DNA of 10,619 nucleotides. Origin: Cephalothrix spiralis. Lineage: Eukaryota; Nemertea; Palaeonemertea; Archinemertea; Cephalotrichidae. Of this stretch, positions 1 to 8,200 are shown piece after piece. The notes below the pieces were generated by a model. The model ran no database searches. It worked only from the letters and a program-made list of their open reading frames with translations, and was not told the DNA's origin. The translations under genes and the position numbers were made by a program. Each line of letters starts with the position of its first letter. Positions within the stretch are counted from its first letter, which is position 1. The DNA is taken from assembly GCA_032353305.1 (NCBI GenBank), contig JAUCNG010398810.1, positions 1-10,619 on the forward strand, in the 5' to 3' direction.

Positions 1-50
1 CCCGCCCCCCCCCCCCCCCCAAAACTCTAAACGAAGGGACTTCGTTTAGA
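1..50. repeat. Poly-C tract followed by perfect hairpin
   Basis: The window opens with a C homopolymer (CCCG, then 16 C). Six bases further on is an 11-bp perfect inverted repeat, TCTAAACGAAG / CTTCGTTTAGA, with a 3-base GGA loop (26-50). The hairpin could be the end or core of a small palindromic element cut by the window edge. Long C runs are also places where assemblies and reads break, so the run length is unreliable. No coding potential is seen here. Confidence 0.6.
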
Positions 51-758
51 TAATTATGAGACGGCCCCTAATAATATGTTGTCTATTTCAATTCCTTAAA
101 GCCTTACAAAGCGACATAAACATATAAAATCATATGAAATCATTTAGGAATAATCAATAATATGTGATTTAAATAGATCAGTATACGCTTTATGAACATA
201 AAGTGTTGATTTTGTAGATCTGATAGTCATAATATATGCATGTATCGTATCAGTGCATGAATTAAACATAGCTACATTTGTATAGATAGATATAGGTTCT
301 ATCAAAATATGTGTACAAATGTACGTGTAATTATATATTTTTAAGAATTTTTCTCTCGAAATCCTGTAACCTGATGAAATAATTTGATTGGGTATGTCTT
401 AAAAATGTAAAAATACATCTCTTTTCAACCCTTTTCATATTTTTTCTCTCGACTGTTTTTCCATATTTCTATACCACAAATCATGTTTAAATCATGAATA
501 TTGATTGAGTTAACACTTTTAAACACGATGGACCATTTAAATAAGTTTTTAGTTGCAAAAAGGCAAACAATATAGGATTTAGTGATGATTTGTAGGAAAA
601 ATATGTGGTTTGAAAGTTTTGGAAATTTTTGCCGAAAAATATTTACACTACAAAATAGTGCTAAAAATAGGTGCTCAAATTTGCTTTGGAAAACTTGCAA
701 AGTAAAAAAAATGTAAAAAGGTGTGGTGGGTCAAAAGGTTGTGCAATCATTTACATAA

Positions 759-793
759 CTCCAATTGGAGAGGTTTCGTGTGTCACGAACCTC
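759..793. repeat. Two adjacent small palindromes
   Basis: A perfect 12-bp palindrome, CTCCAATTGGAG (759-770), runs directly into an imperfect hairpin (770-793) whose arms, GAGGTTTCGTG and CACGAACCTC, differ by one extra T around a 3-base loop. The pair could be a protein-binding site, a short transcribed hairpin or a remnant of a foldback element. No flanking gene supports any one of these. Confidence 0.45.
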
Positions 794-882
794 GTTTTTC
801 AAAAATAAAAAATTGTCCTATACACTGTATTCTATTAAAATGAGTGTCATTTATCGTGCCCGGCCAAAAACCACTTTTTCAG

Positions 883-1104
883 TTTTTTGCCAATTTTTTC
901 CTCCTCTGTATTTTTACCATTTAGGCTTTTAATCATGTTTTTAATCACCATTACCGTATTATAACATATATATAAGCTTAAAGCACCCTTTAAAATAAAA
1001 TTTAGTAGCAGAACTATCTGGGCCGCAGAAAAATTCCAACTGCGTGCAAAAATTAGGGGGTGGGTGGTCAATAAATTGGCACGGTGGAAAGAATTGGCAA
1101 AAAA
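883..1104. repeat. Inverted repeat with GCCAATT arms
   Basis: The 19-base arms at 883-901 (TTTTTTGCCAATTTTTTCC) and 1086-1104 are reverse complements at 18 of 19 positions, about 220 bp end to end. The right arm lies in a G-rich patch with GGGGGTGGGTGG and GGGGTGGGTGGGG. The arms are T/A-rich and short, so this may be a decayed foldback element or chance. A related GCCAATTTTTTTT string occurs near 1781. Confidence 0.3.
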
Positions 1105-1250
1105 GGGGTGGGTGGGGCAAAAAAGCATCCTCGTTTCCATGGTAATATATCATATTTCATAATACCCTGGCCCGATCAACAATAAATTCATCGTTTAATA
1201 GCGAACCAAACAATTAGTAGTCTTACACCACTAAACGATTCTACTAATAA

Positions 1251-1406
1251 TTATTCAGCGCCAATGGATTTTATAGCTGTATCACGCAGAAAGACATCTA
1301 GATATAGAGCTTCTTTGCTGTCAACATACCCATGCAAAAGTCGTCGAATTTCCGCTAAGGTGCAAACACATCCGAGTGGTCTATAAGACCTGATTCCACC
1401 ATTGGA
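1251..1406 (-). CDS. Possible terminal exon of an unrecognised gene
   Basis: On the minus strand, a splice-acceptor-like string (TTTGTAATGTTACAG, AG at 1408-1407) is followed by 51 open codons and TAA at 1253-1251. The start at 1406 is exactly in phase. The predicted peptide is of ordinary composition (segments GCVCTLAEIRRLL and KEALYLDVFLRD), unlike the Phe/Lys-rich noise around it. A variant poly(A) hexamer ATTAAA lies about 50 bases past the stop (minus strand, 1199-1194). No protein family was recognised. No upstream exon was found, so this could be a lone fragment of a gene or transposon, or chance. An in-frame ATG lies further upstream at 1478, but the residues before the acceptor look intronic. 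Confidence 0.25.
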   Translation of the reverse strand, partial: SNGGIRSYRPLGCVCTLAEIRRLLHGYVDSKEALYLDVFLRDTAIKSIGAE

Positions 1407-2317
1407 CTGTAACATTACAAACGAAAACATGATAGCATAATAACAGGAATACATATCACAAATTAGTGTTTTAGGCATTTTTTCATGTTTTTAGATTTCA
1501 TGTAACTCAATTATGCAATAGTTCACACGAAAAAAACTGAAATTTTTTACCGTTTTTAAGACCATGTTAAAACAGTCACGTGAGTCGTTTGACCAATCAC
1601 TGGCCCCATATCTTTTTCAAATCCATGCAAAGAAATTCGTAATGGATTTTGTCAGAGCGTTGGCCAAGCAGCTGCAGGATGACGCTCTGACAGGTGAGAA
1701 TGGCAAAAGAGCTTGGCTTGCGCCTTTTTCCAATTTTTACCATGCCATTTAAGTGGTGGGCGGTGTTCGGCATACGTGTATGCCAATTTTTTTTACGACC
1801 CCCCCCCCCCCTTCCTGCGTAGCCTGGGGATTCTAAACCTTGAAAAACTCATACAACGTATGATTTTTTAAAATTCCGGGCAAGGCCTAAGGGACACCGT
1901 GTATAAGTGTTTGTAAAATTTCTTTGAAGGTTTAATGCATTGAACTTCGTGACAATTTATAATATTTACATTGAAGCTATTGAGTGTATACAAATGTAGT
2001 TCTAAGCATAAGGGCGGTACTCATAATTCAAAACCGTTCCTTAAAATCTAAAATTGGAACATGAGTATCATATACAAATATTGATATAGCATCATGTAGA
2101 TTGAATCTGATGAATGATTCTGCATTAAATACATTTGGGGATAGAAAAATAAAAGGTTGGAATCAAATTAACCCGCTGAATAGAGATCCATAAAACCTAT
2201 AGATAACTTTCCAATCCTGTTTCTAATGACATATATACGTCTCATAGAATATGGAAATATGCAGTATGTCTCAATAGAATGTGTAACAGTTAGCTGACGT
2301 CATATTGTGACTTTATA
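1407..2317. other. Non-coding stretch with palindromes and C-tract
   Basis: No confident gene is present. The stretch contains a GC-richer patch (about 1560-1790), a CACGTG E-box (1577-1582), a perfect 10-bp inverted repeat TGTCAGAGCG / CGCTCTGACA (1650-1659 and 1683-1692), a palindrome GGCATAC-GT-GTATGCC (1769-1784) and a run of 13 C (1799-1811). A plus-strand frame from ATG 1564 is open for 62 codons and crosses a donor-like CAG|GTGAGA at 1693/1694, so a small exon at 1561-1693 is conceivable. From about 1820 to 2317 nothing beyond AT-rich unique-looking sequence is seen. Confidence 0.5.
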
Positions 2318-2445
2318 ATATAAATGTGCATCTTGGAATCCGGTAATTCTTTTGGACAAGTTCTGGTTCGCGTTTTTGCGCCTGGGAGTGAATCGAAACA
2401 AGTACCAGAACGAGTCTAAAAGAATTCCAAGATGTCCATTTATAT
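2318..2445. mobile_element. Foldback element with 42-50 bp arms
   Basis: The left arm (2318-2367) and right arm (2404-2445) are reverse complements at about 37 of 42 aligned positions, running from ATATAAATG at the outer end to GTTCTGGT at the inner end. The left arm has an 8-base extra segment, CCGGTAAT, inside it. The 36-base loop contains GCGTTTTTGCGC. There is no coding capacity. Size and structure fit a short non-autonomous foldback/MITE-like element or a long hairpin. The superfamily cannot be assigned and no clear target-site duplication was seen. It ends about 20 bp before the next inverted-repeat element. Confidence 0.65.
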
Positions 2446-2464
2446 ACTAACAATTAACACATTA

Positions 2465-2942
2465 ATGCACAGTCAATGAAATGCACGGGGGGGGGTGTGT
2501 GCCGGGAAATGTCAAAATAGCGACGCTTAGCAACGCCTAAGGCAATCCTAGCGCTGGATATTTGTGGATCGCCCCGATCCACGGAACTCCTTTAGCGCTA
2601 AGTCCCCGTATGGGGTGGCGGTACATAGCGCTTTATTTTATATAGTATCTGAAAAAAACATTTTTTTTAAAAGCAAAATTAAGTTGAAACTTATTGCTTC
2701 TCAAAAAGTTTCTGTGTTTTGCTCATTGTTTTGTTCCATTTGCCAGCGGATTTTTTCTGTAATAATCTAAAATTCCCATAAAAAATCCATAGTGATCCAT
2801 AGCGACTGATAGCGCTTGAAAAATGTCCCATCTGCGATATGCCTAGCGCCGCTCTAGGCGATCCTAGCGCTAGCGCTACGCAGCACTATTTTCACATTTC
2901 CCGGCACCTCCCCCCCCCCTGCATTTCATTGACTAGGTGCAT
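2465..2942. mobile_element. 478-bp MITE-like element with GC-tract TIRs
   Basis: Terminal inverted repeats of about 50 bp (2471-2522 and 2885-2934) share AGTCAATGAAATGCA, then 9-10 G, then GTGCCGGGAAATG and AAAATAG. They are bounded outside by ATGCAC (2465-2470) and GTGCAT (2937-2942). The interior is rich in the 6-base palindrome AGCGCT and in CCTAGCG strings near both ends, and it has no plausible protein. A plus-strand frame of 68 codons across it reads as low-complexity noise. It is most likely a non-autonomous DNA transposon. The family is unknown and the target duplication is not obvious. The homopolymer in each terminus is unusual. Confidence 0.7.
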
Positions 2943-3451
2943 AAACATCATTATCGTGTTTTTAACATTAAAAAAAATATATATTGTCTTTTAAAGCTCA
3001 TTAAATTATGTTCTTCTAACAGTTAATAGTTTGGCAAGTTCCCAGCCACTAGTATTTGGCAAGTTCAAGGTCAATTTGTGAATTACGCGTCGACCCGACT
3101 CGAGCGTTTAGTGACAGAATCATGAGATATAAATTCATCCGCGCTAATTAAGATCAATATGGACGAGAATCTGCGACCTGCGGGGTACTGATACAAGATT
3201 TTAGTCGGTTAAATAGATAATAAGCTCATATTGGAATAGATGTGTGGTAAAATTATAAATTGAATAAGGAACTTAGAAATGTAAAAATTAATCAGAAAGG
3301 TCCGTTCATTTATGGTCTACTGGGGATTTTGAACTTTTTAGTCTTTTGGGAAACTGATACTGTTGCTCACTTAATATCTTGTTGTCAAACAGATTTGCAC
3401 CAAATTTCTTTTATTTAAAAGAGAATACCTTGTTCTCTCAGTGATAATTAT
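2943..3451. other. Non-coding stretch with small CpG-rich patch
   Basis: A 12-bp direct repeat, TTTGGCAAGTTC, occurs at 3030-3041 and 3055-3066. A CpG-rich patch (about 3083-3190) contains ACGCGTCGACCCGACTCGAG (3086-3105), which packs MluI, SalI and XhoI sites. On the minus strand this patch is open from a TATCAG acceptor-like site (exon start 3187) to TAA at 3085-3083, giving 34 codons that include SHDSVTKRSSRVDA. This may be a last-exon fragment, but no family was recognised and the length is well within chance. From 3190 to 3451 only AT-rich sequence is seen. Confidence 0.45.
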
Positions 3452-3605
3452 TAAGTCTCAATGACGTTATCTATCTATTATACATTTGGTGCACCCTGTA
3501 TATAATAAAATTAATAACTTTCAAATACATATATTACAAAACTAATTTATGCATTACTTTTGAAATAAAATGTTTTTTTCTTCAGTTAAATAAAAACTTG
3601 TCATG
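3452..3605 (+). repeat. Direct repeat copy A
   Basis: This is the first copy of a ~150-bp direct repeat whose second copy lies at 4114-4257. Shared landmarks in order are TTAAGTC, AATGACGT.ATCTATCTATTATACATTT, TAACTTTCAAATA, a 35-bp exact block (3531-3565) and CAGTTAAATAAAA.CTTGTCATG. Copy A has a 6-base insertion before the exact block and a different middle near 3484-3510. No coding potential is seen. Confidence 0.75.
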
Positions 3606-3641
3606 AAGGCATTACCATTAATGAGGGTCTGCAAGGGTTTT

Positions 3642-4136
3642 TCGTTAACCGTAAATCGACCTAAAATTGACTCCGTAAACGTAAAATGGCGTGAAAAACG
3701 GTCGTTAAACGTAAAACGAGGTATTTCAAGAGACATAATCGTAGACCGGTAAATTCTTAAACCGTAAACTGACTAAAATCCCGTAATCGTAAAGCGTAAA
3801 AAGCTTTTTAGGTGAAATAACGTAATCGTAAATCGTAATCTAGATAATTTTCCGTTAACGTAAACCGTAATAGTAATATATCATAGCGTAAAAAGTAAAT
3901 TGGTTCAGTGTTATCTATGAAAACTGCAATAACATGTTTGTTTATGTTTTATAAATTAGGTGCTCTTTGGATCGAACATTGCTCTTAAAACTATTAAATT
4001 CACTGTTATAATTCACAAAAAGGTAAAATGCTACCTAAATTCCGTTAACGTAAAATAGGCAAATTTTGAGATCGTAAACGTAAATTGGCCGAATTTTAGT
4101 AATTAATTCATAATTAAGTCACACAATGACGTAATC
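3642..4136. repeat. CGTAA-rich degenerate repeat block
   Basis: The pentamer CGTAA occurs about 14 times between 3650 and 3900 and about four more times up to 4136, typically as CGTAAAC, CGTAATCGTAAA or CCGTTAACGTAAA. In AT-rich DNA of this composition well under one copy per 250 bp is expected. Spacing is irregular (6, 7 or more bases), so it is a degenerate short-motif cluster rather than a clean microsatellite. It lies mostly between two copies of a longer direct repeat. It has no protein-coding signal. The minus-strand reading frame across it simply reads the motif as Phe-Thr repeats. Confidence 0.7.
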
Positions 4137-4257
4137 TATCTATTATACATTTTATCGGTGAATAGAAAAAATATAACTTTCAAATATTACAAAACTAATT
4201 TATGCATTACTTTTGAAACAAAAATGTATCGTTTCAGTTAAATAAAAGCTTGTCATG
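4114..4257 (+). repeat. Direct repeat copy B
   Basis: This is the second copy of the repeat at 3452-3605, offset by 652-665 bp. The core 4184-4218 is identical to 3531-3565. The ends diverge by small indels. It could represent two insertions of one dispersed element, the two ends of a small element enclosing the CGTAA block, or a local segmental duplication. Neither copy shows a clear LTR signature such as TG...CA ends with a primer-binding site. Confidence 0.75.
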
Positions 4258-4451
4258 TAATAATAATTAAAATATCATCATACTTGAGGCGTTTTTATTC
4301 AGTGTTAGTAAATCATTTTTAGATGAAAACACAACTACGAAATCGACTTTGATTTACAAACTACATTGTACAGTCAAGTTGGCTGCTCAGTGTTAAAAAT
4401 TTCAAAAATTGTCCTCTCACATTGATATATGTCACGTCACTCGTGACTCAC

Positions 4452-4537
4452 AATTTGTTACCTAAAATCAAATTTGCGCATGCGCAAATTGTTATTTTGA
4501 CTATTTAAGGTAACAAATTTCCCAAGGTAACAAATTT
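4452..4537. promoter_or_regulatory. NRF1-like palindrome in larger inverted repeat
   Basis: A perfect 20-bp palindrome, AATTTGCGCATGCGCAAATT (4471-4490), contains TGCGCATGCGCA (4475-4486), an exact match to the animal NRF1 (alpha-Pal) consensus YGCGCAYGCGCR. It sits inside a wider inverted repeat, AATTTGTTACCT (4452-4463) against AAGGTAACAAATT (4507-4519), and the right arm is duplicated at 4524-4537. A further hairpin, GTCACG-TCACT-CGTGAC, lies just upstream (4431-4447). The site is about 810 bp before the kinase start codon. It may be a promoter element or the core of a small palindromic repeat. Confidence 0.4.
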
Positions 4538-5293
4538 CAAGGAACATTTTTTCGCATTAGAAGCCAGTTGTACTGTAGGCTACACTCTGGTAAATCACCA
4601 GATTTGGCTGAATTGGTAAATCCGCGGCCATTTTGTTGCAAATCCAGCTCGAAATCGAAAACAATCGCGCAGAATAAAAAACGATTTAAGGGGACATCGG
4701 AAAGTTTTTACTAAATCTTAAAAAATCATAAAAACGCCTTTTATTTGATATTCGGAAGAGGGGGGACGGCGAATTGAAGTAATCATTAACTACTAAGAGC
4801 TTAATTGTTCAATCCCTAGGGTCGTTTCAATTCATAGGTTCCACTGTATTTTAACAATAATATATTTTCTTTATACAGAATATACCTTCAATAGTCACTC
4901 ATCGATAAAAAATAAATTCTATAGAAAAAATATTTATGCATGCATAACATACAAAAAACATAATGACAAGAATAAGTGATTGGAACGCATAAAATATATA
5001 ATACATATGTTGATAGTAACGCACGGAAATAAGTTTTTGTATTTTGGATTACATATTTTGTTAAAAAAGGATTACTAATTTGAAGTGCATAGTGCTTAAT
5101 TATGTAAATCATGTTACGCTTAAATTGGGTGTTATTTTATGACTTGACTTATTTTGGATACAGTGATAGGTTATATATTTTTTTACAAAATGGCATTCGT
5201 TAGGCACTTTTAGTTCAAATCTATTATTCACCTACTCTAGTAAACGAGAGGTTGTATTGTCGACCGGTTTACTTTAGCAAACTATTATTCACC
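4538..5293 (+). promoter_or_regulatory. Probable 5' flank and leader of the kinase gene
   Basis: No gene is seen here. A GC-richer segment (about 4560-4690) carries a hairpin TCTGGT-AAATC-ACCAGA (4586-4602), CCGCGG and GGCCATTTTG, and would fit a promoter. The rest is AT-rich. TATATATTT at 5172-5180 is a weak TATA-like string. If transcription starts before 5190, the leader contains a 7-codon upstream ORF (5190-5213) in strong Kozak context (A at -3, G at +4). TTTACTTTAG (ends 5277) is acceptor-like, so a 5'-UTR intron ending 16 bases before the ATG is possible. None of these is proven by sequence alone. Confidence 0.3.
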
Positions 5294-8200
5294 ATGAATG
5301 AATCAGATCAGTCAGACCTCCTTTATGCCGCTGACAAGGGAGATATTGGCACTTTAAAGTACCTAGTTACGCAGGGAGTTGATATTAACTTTTCCGATGG
5401 TGATGGTTGGACCCCTTTACTTAATGGTTGCTTTTATGGTCATTTGGAAGTTGTAAAATATCTGATTGAGAATAAAGCTGACGTGAACCAAGGTTTTACA
5501 GATACTGGTGATACCCCATTGTTTATGAGCGCACAGGAGGGTCATCTTGATGTTGTAAAATATCTGTTTGAGAATAAAGCTGACGTCAACCAAGTACGTA
5601 CAGATGGTCTAACCCCATTGTGTATGAGCGCAAGGAAGGGTCATCTTGATATAATAAAATATCTGATTGACAATAACGCTAACATCAACCAAGGTAGTAC
5701 AGATGATGGTGCAACCCCATTGTTATTAAGTGCACATGAAGGTCATCTTGATGTTGTAAAATATCTGATTGAGAAGAACGCTAACATCAACCAAGGACGT
5801 ACAGATACTGGTTCAACCCCATTGTTTATGAGCGCACAGAATGGTCATCTTGAAGTTGTAAAATATCTGATTGAGAATAATGCTAAAATCAACCAAGGAC
5901 GTACAGATGATGGTATAACCCCATTATTAATGAGTGCACAGGAAGGTCATCTTGATGTTGTAAAATATCTGATTGAGAATAACGCTGATATCAACCAAGC
6001 TAGTACAGATACTGGTTCAACCCCATTATTTATGAGCGCACAGAACGGTCATCTTGATGTTGTAAAATATCTGATTGAGAATAAAGCTGACATCAACCAA
6101 GGTCGTACAGATGATGGTGCAACCCCATTGTTTATGAGTGCACAAGAGGGTCATCTTGAAGTTGTAAAATATCTGATTGAAAATAACGCTTACATCAACC
6201 AAGGTCGTACAAATACTGCTGCAACCCCATTGTTTATGAGCGCACAGAATTGTCATCTTGATGTTGTAAAATATCTGATTGAAAATAACGCTGACATCAA
6301 CCAAGGACGTACAGATGATGGTTCAACCCCATTGTTAATGAGCTCACAGAACGGTCATCTTGATGTTGTAAAATATCTGATTGAAAATAACGCTAACATC
6401 AACCAAGGTCGTACAAATACTGGTGCAACCCCATTGTTTATGAGCGCACAGGAGGGTCACCTTGATGTTGTAAAATATCTGATTGAGAATAAAGCTGACG
6501 TTAACCAAGGACGTACAGGTGATGGTCTAACCCCATTATTAATAAGTGCACAGGAAGGTCTTCTTGATGTTGTAAAATATCTGATTGACAATAACGCTGA
6601 CGTTAATCAAGGTCGTACAGATAATGGTACAACCCCATTGATAATGAGTGCACAGAATGGTCATCTTGAAGCTGTAAAATATCTGATTGAGAATAACGCT
6701 GACATCAACCAAGGTCGTACAGATAATGGTGCAACCCCATTGTTTATGAGCGCACAGGAGGGTCATATAGATGTTGTAAAATATCTGATTGAAAATAACG
6801 CTAACATCAACCAAGGTCGTACAAATACTGGTGCAACCCCATTGTTTATGAGCGCACAGGAGGGTCACCTTGATGTTGTAAAATATCTGATTGAGAATAA
6901 CGCTAACGTAAACCAAGGTCGTACAGATGATGGTATAACCCCATTGTTTATGAGCGCACATGAGGGTCATATTGAAGTTGTAAAATATCTGATTGAGAAT
7001 AAAGCTGACGTTAACCAAGGTCGTACAGATGATGGTGCAACCCCATTGTTAGTGAGCGTACATAATGGTCATCTTGATGTTGTAAAATATCTGATTGAGA
7101 ATAACGCTGACGTCAACCAAGGTTGTAAAGATACTGGTACAACCCCATTGCATATAGCCTCTATGGAAGGTCATCTTGATATTTTAGAATATTTGATTAA
7201 AAATTACGCTGATCTCAACTGTGCCGATAGTGAAGGTATGAATGCACTTATGTATTCTGCAGTAGGGGGCGATCTCAATACTGTGAAATACCTAATCATG
7301 GTACAAGGTATTGATGCTTCTCAGTGCGATTCCCGTGGGTTAACAGCTATACATCTTGCTGCATGCCTCGGAAATCTTGATATCATAAAATATCTCCTAA
7401 CATGTTCGGAACATTCGGATTTAGATAATTTGTTACCTCTCAGTGTTAGAAAGGGCAATGTAACTGTTTTAAAAACTCTTCTCAATTTTCGGTATGGAAT
7501 TAGATTTGATGATTCTATATCTGATTCTATTCTCGATTATGGAATTAAAAATGAAGCATTGATGTTCCAAGCAGTGATCTGCGCACAGCTTCAAAATATG
7601 TCTAGTTGTAAAAAGCTTATGCAATTGACTAGCACTGAGCTGAAAATCAATTTTGATTCTCTAATATTTGAAGCGGATGAAATTATCAAGTATTTAGAAT
7701 ATCTAAAAAAAGAAGCAGATGATATGTCCAACGTAATAACATCAGAAAGTTTCAAAATGCGAAAATTTCCTCTATTCATAGATATTTCTGATTTAGTTAT
7801 ATCCAACAAGCGATTTAGTAACATCTTTGCAATAACAATTACTGAAGAGGAAATCGGCAAAGGAAGCTTTGGAACTGTAAAAATCGGTGTACATCGTGAA
7901 ACAGATAAAAGATATGCCGTGAAATGCATTGACATTGAAAAAGCTAAGTCAGAAAAGGGTTTAAAGGTAAAATTTCATCTTATTGAGACAGAAAATGCTC
8001 TGAAATTGCATCATGAAAACATTGTTGAATTCCATGGACATAAACTTTCGCATGAAAAGGGGAGGCCATTTTTGTATTTGATAACTGAATTATGCAAAGA
8101 AGATTTGCATAAACATTTTATCAAAGATGGAAATGCAAATGACAGAAACCCTAGTTCCGCTAAAAACTATGATAGCAGTGTTCATTATTACTTAAATATT

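Larger units (their letters stand above)
51..1250. other. AT-rich non-coding stretch
   Basis: No convincing gene is present. The possible reading frames are short, Phe/Lys/Ile-rich and fit random AT-rich DNA. The stretch holds the small palindromes at 759-793 and the inverted repeat at 883-1104, which are listed separately. No tRNA or rRNA-like structure was recognised. Confidence 0.6.

Noticed and set aside
425-700. 91-codon minus-strand frame
   Set aside because: It is Phe/Lys/Ile-rich as expected of random AT-rich DNA, with no motif or codon bias.
1050-1120. Possible G-quadruplex in GGGGGTGGGTGG and GGGGTGGGTGGGG
   Set aside because: Neither cluster alone has four runs of three or more G within short loops, and the two are about 40 bp apart, so a canonical quadruplex is not supported.
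2564-2770. 68-codon plus-strand frame inside the GC-tract element
   Set aside because: It lies wholly within the MITE-like element, is low-complexity at its end and shows no transposase motif.
3554-3736. 60-codon minus-strand frame
   Set aside because: It reads the CGTAAA motif block in reverse (Phe-Thr and Arg-Phe strings) and has no protein-like features.
3452-4257. LTR retrotransposon
   Set aside because: The direct repeats are short and diverged. No TG...CA ends, primer-binding site, polypurine tract or coding capacity could be seen between them.
4888-5112. 74-codon minus-strand frame with hydrophobic Tyr/Cys stretches
   Set aside because: The composition follows from AT-rich sequence (TAT/TGT/ATA codons). 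It has no convincing membrane topology or start context and lies in the kinase gene's upstream flank.
5252-5293. 14-codon N-terminal extension of the kinase frame
   Set aside because: It would need a TTG start. The ATG at 5294 has a good Kozak context and opens directly into the first ankyrin-like helix pair.
6026-7018. Long minus-strand open frames across the ankyrin array, themselves repetitive
   Set aside because: They are the antisense shadow of the 102-bp coding repeat. Because the unit is a multiple of three and nearly invariant, a stop-free antisense frame in one unit stays open in all. They have no separate start context or domain.
5411-7141. CRISPR-like array
   Set aside because: The repeats are contiguous, in frame and encode ankyrin units, with no unique spacers. 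The DNA is eukaryotic.
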